From NCBI GenBank assembly GCA_000272025.2, contig AKCV02000015.1:1-64000 (forward strand): a stretch of 64,000 nt of DNA, given 5' to 3'. The position numbers and the translations under genes are program-made. Source of the stretch: Imbroritus primus. Its GTDB lineage: Bacteria; Pseudomonadota; Gammaproteobacteria; Burkholderiales; Burkholderiaceae. Below the pieces are notes generated by a model. It was not told where the DNA came from. It saw only the letters and a program-made list of their open reading frames with translations, and ran no database searches. Positions 42,619 to 49,942 of the stretch are shown here, in pieces (the stretch's first letter is position 1; every line of letters begins with the position of its first letter).

Positions 42619-43761
42619 CTACAGTTTGGTGGTGGAAGACAGAGAAGAGGCGGGGGCCAGCCGCGCGAGAATGCGGATGTCCTCGCCTGTCTGGTGGATA
42701 TCATGCAGCGTCAGCTGCATGCGCTTATCGAGTGTTTCGAGCTGTGGCAAATCGAACATGGCCCGCCCTGGCCCGAGCAGCGTCGGCGCGAGGTAGATCA
42801 GCAGCTCATCGACGCAGCCTTCGCGCAGCAGCGAGCCGTTCAGCTTGAAACCGGATTCGACATGCAGTTCGTTGATGCCGCGTTGTCCGAGCGCCTTCAG
42901 CATGGCTTGCAGATCGACCTTGCCACGCGCGTTGGCGACCGGAATCACCTCCACGCCCTGCTGGCGCAGGATCTCAGCACGCGTCGCTGCCTCGCCGCTG
43001 TCGCTGGCGCAGAACACCAGCGGGGCAGGGCCATCGCCGGTCGCCAGCATGCGCGCCCGCGGCGAAACGTCCAGCCGGGAGTCGATCAGCACACGCTGCG
43101 GCTGGCGCGGTGTGTCGATGGCGCGCACCGTCAATTGCGGATCGTCTTCCCTGACCGTGCCGATGCCGGTCAGGATGGCGCAAGCACGGGCGCGCCAGCG
43201 ATGGCCGTCGGCACGCGCCGCTTCACCGGTGATCCACTGGCTCACGCCATTCTCCAGTGCCGTGGTGCCATCCAGCGACGCTGCGATCTTGAGGCGTACC
43301 CAAGGCGTGCCGCGCGCCATGCGGGCGACGAAGCCGATGTTCAGTTCGCGTGCTTCTCTCTCCAGCAACCCGCAGCGGACCTCGATACCGGCTTCGCGCA
43401 GGCGTTGCAGGCCGCGACCAGAAACCTTCGGGTTCGGATCTTCCATCGCCGCGATCACGCGGACGATGCCGGCCTTGACCAGGGCATCGGCGCACGGGGG
43501 CGTGCGGCCGAAGTGGCTGCATGGCTCGAGCGTCACATACGCGGTAGCGCCAGCTACGCCATGGCCGCGCGCGGCGGCATCCTCAAGCGCCTGGATCTCG
43601 GCGTGATTGCCGCCGGCCGGCTGGGTGAATCCCGCGCCGAGCACATCGCCATCGCGGACGATGACGCAGCCCACGCGCGGATTCGGTGTCGTCAGGTACA
43701 TGCCGCGTTCGGCCAGGGCCAGGGCCTGCAGCATGAAGGTGTGGTCGATTTCAGAAAACAT
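42619..43761 (-). CDS. ribD: bifunctional diaminohydroxyphosphoribosylaminopyrimidine deaminase/reductase
   Basis: This enzyme catalyses the second and third steps of riboflavin synthesis. The product is 380 residues. The N-terminal cytidine-deaminase-like domain carries the zinc motif HAEIQALEDAA, then EPCSHFGRTPPCADAL (His, two Cys, Glu). The C-terminal NADPH-dependent reductase domain includes LKIAASLDGTTALENGVSQWITG and LHVESGFKLNGSLL. The length is normal. It is the first riboflavin gene here, 42 bp downstream of the second pilus cluster, so it may be transcribed with it. Confidence 0.96.
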   Translation of the reverse strand: MFSEIDHTFMLQALALAERGMYLTTPNPRVGCVIVRDGDVLGAGFTQPAGGNHAEIQALEDAAARGHGVAGATAYVTLEPCSHFGRTPPCADALVKAGIVRVIAAMEDPNPKVSGRGLQRLREAGIEVRCGLLEREARELNIGFVARMARGTPWVRLKIAASLDGTTALENGVSQWITGEAARADGHRWRARACAILTGIGTVREDDPQLTVRAIDTPRQPQRVLIDSRLDVSPRARMLATGDGPAPLVFCASDSGEAATRAEILRQQGVEVIPVANARGKVDLQAMLKALGQRGINELHVESGFKLNGSLLREGCVDELLIYLAPTLLGPGRAMFDLPQLETLDKRMQLTLHDIHQTGEDIRILARLAPASSLSSTTKL

Positions 43762-43782
43762 AGGTCAGCCGCACAGCGGCCA

Positions 43783-43810
43783 ATGAACTCAGGGCGATGA
43801 ACTCAGGGCG
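43783..43810. repeat. 14-bp tandem duplication at the end of the second fimT
   Basis: ATGAACTCAGGGCG occurs twice head to tail (43783-43796 and 43797-43810). The second copy contains the stop codon of the FimT-like gene, and the first repeats that stop in a downstream position. It is a small recent duplication with no other role evident. Confidence 0.8.
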
Positions 43811-44330
43811 TTGGGCCACATGCCGGATCGTCCGACGGTGCGCAGATGCGCACGCGACCCTGTGCGCTCAGCGTGACCAGCCGGATGGTGTTTCCGACGA
43901 TGATTCGCATGGTGCCGGCGACGAAGCCGCCGGTCTTACGCCTAGAGTATCCCACAGGCGCAAAGCGGATGTCATCGTTGGTGGTGCTGCTGGTCCATTG
44001 CAGTAGCGCGCCCGACGGTGCCGGAGGCGTCTGCTGCACCGTCCTGTCGGCACGGCCGCAGCGCTCGTCGTCGTCATGGTCGACGCACAGTTGCCAGCCA
44101 TCGCGCCAGCCTTGTCCATGCGGTGCGATCATCACCGGCCGGCGTTCGGTCAGGGCAATCGCGCGGGCCGTGGCCAGCGTGGCAGCGAAGCGATCCGCCA
44201 GCAGCAGTGCCCGTTGCCGCTCCAGCATGCCGGCCAGGTTCGGGATGCCGAGGGCCGCAATCAGGCCGAGCAGCGCAATGGCCACCAACAGTTCGATCAG
44301 CGTGACACCCTGCGGCGGCTTCACCAGCAT
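43803..44330 (-). CDS. FimT/GspH-like minor pseudopilin, cluster B
   Basis: The product is 175 residues from ATG 44330. A type IV prepilin leader ends in QG and is followed by VTLIELLVAIALLGLIAALG, with Glu5 present, so PilD-type processing is expected. The C-terminal half has the GspH/FimT pattern (RDGWQLCVDHDDDERCGRADRTVQQ, VTLSAQGRVRICAP) with two cysteines. It is the last gene of the second minor-pilin cluster. The start overlaps the PilE-like stop by 10 nt. It is the counterpart of the gene at 48961-49497. Confidence 0.85.
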   Translation of the reverse strand: MLVKPPQGVTLIELLVAIALLGLIAALGIPNLAGMLERQRALLLADRFAATLATARAIALTERRPVMIAPHGQGWRDGWQLCVDHDDDERCGRADRTVQQTPPAPSGALLQWTSSTTNDDIRFAPVGYSRRKTGGFVAGTMRIIVGNTIRLVTLSAQGRVRICAPSDDPACGPTP

Positions 44331-44788
44331 CCGCCATTTCCTGCCGTGGCCGTACCGGCAGGGTTTTCTGCCTGACCCGGCAACTGCGCCAGGGCTTCCC
44401 CGGTCGTCCGCAGGATCAGCGTGCCGCATTGCGGATCATCGCGTACCGGAACGGCGCGCAATTCGGCGCACTGGGCGAGCGTCAGGGCGGTGCATGGGCC
44501 GGCCTCGATACGGTAGATCGGCTGCTGTGCATGCTGGATCGAGACAGGCCAGTTGCCGGCGACCTGGCCTGGTGTTTCCGCGTCGCCGTAGGTGTTGGCG
44601 GCCAGATGGTGCCGCTCGAGGGTCAGCAGGGCTTCGAGCATGGCCGTGCGCGCCTCGGCGCGATGCATGCGGCGGATATGTTCGTGCCATGCCGGCAGCG
44701 CCATCTGCGCCAGCAACACCAGAATGGCCAGGGCTATCAGCGTTTCTATCAGTGTGAAGCCACGAGTCGCGGCAGCGGAAGGAGGCAT
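44321..44788 (-). CDS. PilE-like minor pilin, cluster B
   Basis: The product is 155 residues from ATG 44788 (MPPSAAATRGFTLIETLIAL), with GGAGG nearby. The class III signal RG/FTLIE is intact, followed by the hydrophobic N-helix. The C-terminal part has a pilin-like disulfide-loop arrangement (GPCTALTLAQCAEL and DDPQCGTLILRTTGE). It matches the PilE gene of cluster A in motif order, including ending in a Cys-x dipeptide (GGCW against DECWR). It follows the short PilY1 gene, with 50 bp between. Confidence 0.85.
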   Translation of the reverse strand: MPPSAAATRGFTLIETLIALAILVLLAQMALPAWHEHIRRMHRAEARTAMLEALLTLERHHLAANTYGDAETPGQVAGNWPVSIQHAQQPIYRIEAGPCTALTLAQCAELRAVPVRDDPQCGTLILRTTGEALAQLPGQAENPAGTATAGNGGCW

Positions 44789-44837
44789 TGCGATTTTCCT
44801 GTCGATGGATTCCGGGCGTGATGCTCGCAAGGCCTCC

Positions 44838-46775
44838 TTACGGCGGCTCCATCGGCAGCTCACGCCAGGCCAACCGGCCCGTGCGAATTGACAAGGCGCC
44901 TGCGACAACACTGTTCCACCCGCCGGCTGCCGTGACATCGGGCATCCACGATTGCAACTGCAGCGGCAGGCTGGCCGCGCCTTGCATACTCGTGCGCGCC
45001 GGGCCGTCCGGCATGAAGTTCAATAGGGGCGCAGCCAGCACCCGCGCATCGAATGCCGCGCCCGTCATGCCGCCGGCGCTGGGCGGACTGCCATTCGTAC
45101 CATGCAGCAGGTACTGGCGAGACATGCCGTCGGCGGCTTCGGTGATGAGGCGTACTAGACCGTGTCCGATGGCTTCCAGCGTGGCCGGACGTTCGCCAGC
45201 ATGCGGCAGGTCGAGCAGCCAGCCCCCGGCCTGGGCCGCACCCGGCACCACGGTGCTGCCCGATGCAGTGGCGGTCACGCTGGCCATCGACAGCATGTCG
45301 CGCGTCAGTGCCCTGCTGCCATCGTCGAGCGCCGCGAACAGGGTGCCACCCTCGGCGTTCGTCTCGGCAGATGGGGCGCCGCTCGCCAGTACCAGCGTGC
45401 CACCGGTACCGTGCAGCAAGAGCGGCGGCGCTGTCAGGTCGAGCGGCTTGCCGCTGTGCGTCCGGCCCTGTAGCAAAGCGGTGGCACGCCGGTCCATGTC
45501 ATCCCACGGCAGCGGGCCGCGCAGATCGAAACGCCACAGCGTGCCGGTGCTGTCGCCGGCATAGGCGGCGACCGGCTGGCCGAGGACATCGGTGGCAATC
45601 GCCGGCGCGCCGAGCGCCCCGCGCGTGCCGGGCGGCGTCGGTAGTTGCCAGTAGTCCCGCCCGGCTTGCCATGGTTGCCCATGGCGATGGTCGAGCGCCA
45701 AGAGAAGCAGGGAAGGCTGCCGGGGCGCGGCATCGGGGTCCGCCGCACGGCTGCCCGCCGGCGCTGCCGTGCCGTTGCCCGATACCACGAACCAGCGGCG
45801 ACCATCGATGTTTGCCGGTCCGGCCTGCGGGCGTACCGGCAGGCCGACGATGGCCGCAGGGCCCGGCGTGTGTCCGAGCGCCGGCAGGGCGTTCGCATCG
45901 ACCTCCCACAACAGACCGTGGTCGCGCGCGACATCGGGATCGGTGACGTCGAGGACAAACAGTCCGGCCGTATCTGCGCCGGTACTGCAGGTCAGCACGG
46001 TGCGCCATTGTCCTGCCAGTTCAGCGTCGGCTGCGGCCGGGCGCGGGCAGACCGGTGGCCGCCGGATGGCGTCGGTATGCGGAAAGGTGGCTAGCCACGG
46101 CAACAGGGCAGCCGGTGCGTAGGCAAAGCGCTCCTGTCCGGTGGCGAGCTCGAAGGCATGCAGCAGACCATCGTTGGCGCCGACGAACACCAGGGGCGTG
46201 CGTAACTGATGCGCACGCGCGAATGCCAGCTGGCTGCCGCTGGCGAACAGCATCTGGGGCGCGCCCACGACGCGTGGCGTTGCTCCGCGCATGGACCCTA
46301 GCAATCCGCTGCGTTCGCGCCAGCCCGTGGATCCTTCGAGACGGCGGTCGCCACGCACATAAGCGAGGCGGACATCCTGCATGCCGTCGGCCGTGCCATC
46401 CGGAGCGGTCGCAAAATACTGCAGCTGATGGGGCGACAGCGCGTCGCTGCGCAAGGGAATGTGTGCCAGTCCGGTTGACCCTGCCGCCGTTGTTTCGCGT
46501 GCGGTCCATAACTGACGGGAGCTCGGCAGCCGCGGCGGTTGCGATGCCGTGCCGCTGAGCAGCGCATCCGCTTCCCAGGCATCAGCGGGCGCGGGATGGC
46601 CAGTCTCGGCGGACACCGGGGCGAATGTGATCGCATGCAGTCGGCCATGCCACGGATCATCGCCGGCAGCCGGCACCACATGCTGGGGATACTGGCCCGC
46701 GCCGGAGAGACCGGAAACTGTGCCGAGCGTACCGAGCGAGAGAAGCAATGCCAGCATCAGCGATGCGCGGCACAT
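44838..46775 (-). CDS. pilY1: short PilY1/PilC-like pilus tip protein, cluster B
   Basis: The product is 645 residues from ATG 46775 (MCRASLMLALLLSLGTLGTV, a plausible signal peptide). A GTG at 46880 overlapping the upstream stop would add 35 residues. Only the C-terminal beta-propeller of PilY1 is present: VFVGANDGLLHAFELATGQ and LFVLDVTDPDVARDHGLLWEVD resemble the same blades of the cluster A protein. The N-terminal von Willebrand-like half of about 600 residues is missing. PilY1 proteins cap type IV pili in adhesion, twitching and surface sensing. Reading frame integrity suggests it is a functional short form. Confidence 0.82.
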   Translation of the reverse strand: MCRASLMLALLLSLGTLGTVSGLSGAGQYPQHVVPAAGDDPWHGRLHAITFAPVSAETGHPAPADAWEADALLSGTASQPPRLPSSRQLWTARETTAAGSTGLAHIPLRSDALSPHQLQYFATAPDGTADGMQDVRLAYVRGDRRLEGSTGWRERSGLLGSMRGATPRVVGAPQMLFASGSQLAFARAHQLRTPLVFVGANDGLLHAFELATGQERFAYAPAALLPWLATFPHTDAIRRPPVCPRPAAADAELAGQWRTVLTCSTGADTAGLFVLDVTDPDVARDHGLLWEVDANALPALGHTPGPAAIVGLPVRPQAGPANIDGRRWFVVSGNGTAAPAGSRAADPDAAPRQPSLLLLALDHRHGQPWQAGRDYWQLPTPPGTRGALGAPAIATDVLGQPVAAYAGDSTGTLWRFDLRGPLPWDDMDRRATALLQGRTHSGKPLDLTAPPLLLHGTGGTLVLASGAPSAETNAEGGTLFAALDDGSRALTRDMLSMASVTATASGSTVVPGAAQAGGWLLDLPHAGERPATLEAIGHGLVRLITEAADGMSRQYLLHGTNGSPPSAGGMTGAAFDARVLAAPLLNFMPDGPARTSMQGAASLPLQLQSWMPDVTAAGGWNSVVAGALSIRTGRLAWRELPMEPP

Positions 46776-46876
46776 TCTTGATGATCGTGAAGAGCGGGGT
46801 ACCTGCGACGATCGCACTGGCCTATGTGCGCACGACGCGGATGCCGGCCACATGATGAGGTCGGGGCGGGCGGATG

Positions 46877-47476
46877 TCACGGCGTGAACGGTGCGGGACG
46901 CACGAGGGTTTGCAGCATACGCGGCATGTCGCCATCCATGCTGAAGCCGGCGGCTGTCACGCGATAGATAACCGCCGGTGCAGGGCCATACGTCCCGGAC
47001 AGCGCGAGTGGCGTACCGGGATGGCGGTCCGGCAGCAGTTCGACCACATAGCGCGGGGCGTGGGCATCATTGCCGGCTGCCCGCGTATTGGCCGCCGTTC
47101 CTGACGCATGAAAGCGCGCGAATGACCAGCCCGGACGACCGTGCGTATCGGCAGTGCAGTAGCCAGCCTGGTTGCCGGTGCCGCAACTGCCGGCAGCGAC
47201 AGCCATGTCGTGCAGGGGCTGCGCTAGTGACGTGCGAAGTTCGTGCTCCGCCTGTTCGAGGGCGTATTCGGCCGCGCGCAACGCGTGTTCGCGCTGGGCA
47301 TATGCACTGGCGATCAGGCGATGGTCGGCGAGCATGCGCACTCCCGCGAAGGCCAGGGCACCGAGCAGCAACAGGATGATCGCCACGGTCGCCAGAGCCA
47401 TGCCGCGATAACCTGTGCGTGCGGCGACAGGTCGGGACGCGCGCATGGCGGCATACCCCATGGCATACCTTAGCAT
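46877..47476 (-). CDS. pilX: PilX-like minor pilin, cluster B
   Basis: The product is 199 residues from ATG 47476 (MLRYAMGYAAMRASRPVAAR). Upstream codons in the same frame are not protein-like. A processed-type junction YRG/MALATVAIILLLLGALAFA precedes the hydrophobic helix, with Thr5 rather than Glu5, as in the cluster A PilX (RG/FALATSLI). The end LQTLVRPAPFTP parallels cluster A LQTFYYKITP. The start overlaps the PilW stop and the end overlaps a possible pilY1 GTG, so the genes are coupled. Confidence 0.82.
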   Translation of the reverse strand: MLRYAMGYAAMRASRPVAARTGYRGMALATVAIILLLLGALAFAGVRMLADHRLIASAYAQREHALRAAEYALEQAEHELRTSLAQPLHDMAVAAGSCGTGNQAGYCTADTHGRPGWSFARFHASGTAANTRAAGNDAHAPRYVVELLPDRHPGTPLALSGTYGPAPAVIYRVTAAGFSMDGDMPRMLQTLVRPAPFTP

Positions 47477-48438
47477 GTGGCGGCTCCGCAGGGCGGCGGA
47501 TTGCGCAACTGCACCGCCGCCGTGAATACTTTGCGTAGCCGCTGCGGTGCATCCTGCGGCGTGTACCGGATGTCCGGATCGCGGAACAGTGTCAGCGCCG
47601 GGGACGGTCCCGATGCACTGCGCCGCTCGGCGCGCACGACCAGGGCAACCTGCGCGCTGATGACGCGTTGCCAGGTTGCAGTGTTCGCGCCAATATCGGT
47701 AGCGCTCAGGATACGGTCCGGTGTGCCGTCGCCGTTGTCGTCGACGCCAAAACGGAAGCGTAGATGCTCGACGCCACGGATCAGCGAGCGCGAAGTCCAG
47801 TGGCCGTCCATCATGCGGCCGGTCTGACGCGACGGATACCGGCATAACAGCTGCGGTTCGCCATCGTCGGCGCGCCCGATATAGAAGAGACTCAAGCCAG
47901 CCGGTGCGCCACTGGCTGGCGTACGCGTCTCGGGTACGCCCTGGCCGGCGCAGTCGACCACGGTTTCGTCGGCGAGGCCGGCATCGGTGGGCGCGCTGCT
48001 GCCGGCGAAACGGACCTGGAGGAGGTCGCTGCCTGAGGAAGCGCTTGCAGCGCCAGGGGTCAAAGCGGCGCTTGTGCAAGTCGGCAACGGTCCTGGTGTT
48101 GCCTGCCCGCAGTTCGCCAGCGCGGCGAGCGCCGGTTCACCGGGTGGCCACCCTTGCGGCGACCAGCCGCTCTGCCTGAGCTGCGTCGTGATGACTTCCA
48201 GTGCCTGCTGGCCTTTTTCACCGATCAGGGTGTCTTCTGCGACGGCAGCATAGGCGGCGCGTGCCGTGAGCAGGAGCCGCGAAGCCATGACGGTGGCTGC
48301 CAGCGCGAGTACCAGGCCGATCAGGATGGCGGGCAGGGAGACCCCGCGCATCATGCGTCTCGCTGCGCAAGAGGGGATGTGCGCGGCGTGTGCGCACGCG
48401 ATCACAGGCATGAGGCGCACCGAACCGATGGCGCTCAT
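47470..48438 (-). CDS. pilW: PilW-like minor pilin, cluster B (atypical leader)
   Basis: The product is 322 residues from ATG 48438, overlapping the PilV stop as ATGA. An internal ATG at 48354 is possible. The presumed cleavage RG/VSLPAILIGLVLAL has Ala at position 5 instead of Glu and a Pro at 4, unlike cluster A (SG/FTLIELMV). The body is PilW-like: DLLQVRFAGSSAPTDAGLADETVVDCAG, GVDDNGDGTPDRILS with a calcium-type Asp/Asn run, and the C-terminal VQLRNPPPCGAATC. Altered processing or recruitment through a partner pilin is possible. Confidence 0.8.
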   Translation of the reverse strand: MSAIGSVRLMPVIACAHAAHIPSCAARRMMRGVSLPAILIGLVLALAATVMASRLLLTARAAYAAVAEDTLIGEKGQQALEVITTQLRQSGWSPQGWPPGEPALAALANCGQATPGPLPTCTSAALTPGAASASSGSDLLQVRFAGSSAPTDAGLADETVVDCAGQGVPETRTPASGAPAGLSLFYIGRADDGEPQLLCRYPSRQTGRMMDGHWTSRSLIRGVEHLRFRFGVDDNGDGTPDRILSATDIGANTATWQRVISAQVALVVRAERRSASGPSPALTLFRDPDIRYTPQDAPQRLRKVFTAAVQLRNPPPCGAATC

Positions 48439-48848
48439 GGTGCAAGCGGTAGTTCGAGGTGGCGCGACATGGCATCCTGCGTTTCGTGCCATTCGATAAT
48501 CAGGCTGCGTGCCGTGCGCCGGCCGCTACCGTCCGGGAGCGCGGTTGCAATGTCCTGTTGCCAGTGCGCGAGCCACGCTCCAGTCGGATCGAGCCGCAGT
48601 TGTTCCGCGCCGTCTTGCAGCAGGCGTACGGCCTGCGTCATCCTCGCGGTGGCACGGGTATCGCGCAGGCCATGCAGGACCACGGTCGTGAGCGCCGCGA
48701 GTCCGGCCGTGAGGATCAATAGCGCCAGCAAGCCATCGAGCAGGATCATTCCGTGATGTCGCGAGGCGGCATGCCGGGCCGGACGACAGGGCCTCGCATG
48801 GCAACGCGAGGCGCGACCGTGTGGCGAACAAAAACATCGACAGGGCAT
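48435..48848 (-). CDS. pilV: PilV-like minor pilin, cluster B
   Basis: The product is 137 residues from ATG 48848 (MPCRCFCSPHGRASRCHARP), a long basic leader. The cleavage site would be HG/MILLDGLLALLILTAG, with Asp in place of Glu5. At 137 residues it is shorter than the cluster A PilV (197). The C-terminal RSLIIEWHETQDAMSRHLEL parallels cluster A IVIKLGWVERPLLGQ. It is the first gene of cluster B, 112 bp after cluster A fimT; this gap (48849-48960) shows no terminator, so read-through is likely. Confidence 0.75.
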   Translation of the reverse strand: MPCRCFCSPHGRASRCHARPCRPARHAASRHHGMILLDGLLALLILTAGLAALTTVVLHGLRDTRATARMTQAVRLLQDGAEQLRLDPTGAWLAHWQQDIATALPDGSGRRTARSLIIEWHETQDAMSRHLELPLAP

Positions 48849-48960
48849 GGCGCACTCCTCGTGTATCGATTGATACCGAGTCTATGGCACGCTCTCCGGA
48901 ATGACTGTGAATGTTCGTTACGCTAAGGGCAGCGAGAAGTCTCCAGGCGTGGCGGATGTT

Positions 48961-49497
48961 TTACTCATCGTTGACGCCGGTACAGCTCGCGTCGCTGGCC
49001 TGCTCGCAGGTCCGGGCCCGCCCCAGTGCATTGATGCGCACGCGTCGCAGATGATCGCCATCCGCGAAGGTCATCACGGCCTGCATGGGGCCGGCGGCGG
49101 CAGTGCGCGTGTAGCCGACTGGCGAGTACAGCACGTAAGGGGCGCCGGGATCGGAGGAGAGGAACGTGGCCGTCATCGCATCCGGCAGCGCGCCGCTTTG
49201 TGCCAGGCGGATCTCGCCGGCATCGAACGCGCGGTTGCAGTTGGCGTCGACGAAGGCCATCCAGCCCTGGCGCCAGTTTGCGTCGCCGTCGGTGGCGATG
49301 ACCGCGCCGCAGGTATTGCGCGAAATAGCGGCGCTGCGTGCCAGCGAGAGTGCAGAGGCAAAGCTGTCCGCCTGTGTCCACAGCCGGTGGCGGCGCAGCA
49401 GGTCGCTCAGGTTGGGTACTGCGACCGCCAGAATGATGACCAGCACGACGATCGTGATCATGATTTCGATCAGAGTGAAACCGCGGACGCGCATCAT
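48961..49497 (-). CDS. fimT: FimT/GspH-like minor pseudopilin, cluster A
   Basis: The product is 178 residues from ATG 49497 (MMRVRGFTLIEIMITIVVLV). This start is favoured over ATG 49503 because AAGGA lies six bases upstream of it. The class III signal RG/FTLIE is intact. The rest shows LARSAAISRNTCGAVIATDG, WRQGWMAFVDANCNRAFDAGE and a C-terminal Cys pair, typical of FimT/GspH. It may contribute DNA binding or pilus priming as described for FimT. It is the last gene of cluster A. Confidence 0.88.
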   Translation of the reverse strand: MMRVRGFTLIEIMITIVVLVIILAVAVPNLSDLLRRHRLWTQADSFASALSLARSAAISRNTCGAVIATDGDANWRQGWMAFVDANCNRAFDAGEIRLAQSGALPDAMTATFLSSDPGAPYVLYSPVGYTRTAAAGPMQAVMTFADGDHLRRVRINALGRARTCEQASDASCTGVNDE

Positions 49498-49510
49498 GGA
49501 CATTCCTTGC

Positions 49511-49942
49511 TTAGCGCCAGCATTCGTCCCGTACCACCGGACTTGCGTCGCCAGTGGTCTGGCTCAGTCGCTCGCCGGTGCTGCGCAGCGTGAGGGTGCC
49601 GCAGCGCGCATCGGCGCGGCGCGGTACGGCGCTGATCTGCACGCATTCGTTGAGCGCCAGTGCGCCACACTGGGCGGGTGCGGTCAGCGTGTGGGCGGAG
49701 CTGTTGTCGTTCTCTCCCGAAAACAGTGGATAGCTGGCCGCGGCGTATGAGTTGGTACGCGAGTACTGGCGCTCGGCCAGCTGCATGGCGCGCATCAGCC
49801 CCGATATAGCTTCCGTCCGGCGCGTGCGCGTGACATAGTCGGTGTAGCTCGGATAGGCGATCGCCGCGAGAATGCCAATGACGATCATCGCCACGGCAAG
49901 TTCGATCAGCGTAAAACCGCATGTTCGGAGGGAGCGTCTCAT
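49511..49942 (-). CDS. pilE: PilE-like minor pilin, cluster A
   Basis: The product is 143 residues from ATG 49942, which overlaps the PilY1 stop as ATGA. The prepilin signal CG/FTLIELAVAMIVIGILAAIA carries Glu5. C-terminal cysteines (PAQCGALALNECVQ and DARCGTLTLRSTGE) suggest the usual disulfide loop. In Pseudomonas and relatives PilE sits at the end of the fimU-pilVWXY1-E set and primes pilus assembly with PilVWX. It is well conserved here. Confidence 0.9.
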   Translation of the reverse strand: MRRSLRTCGFTLIELAVAMIVIGILAAIAYPSYTDYVTRTRRTEAISGLMRAMQLAERQYSRTNSYAAASYPLFSGENDNSSAHTLTAPAQCGALALNECVQISAVPRRADARCGTLTLRSTGERLSQTTGDASPVVRDECWR

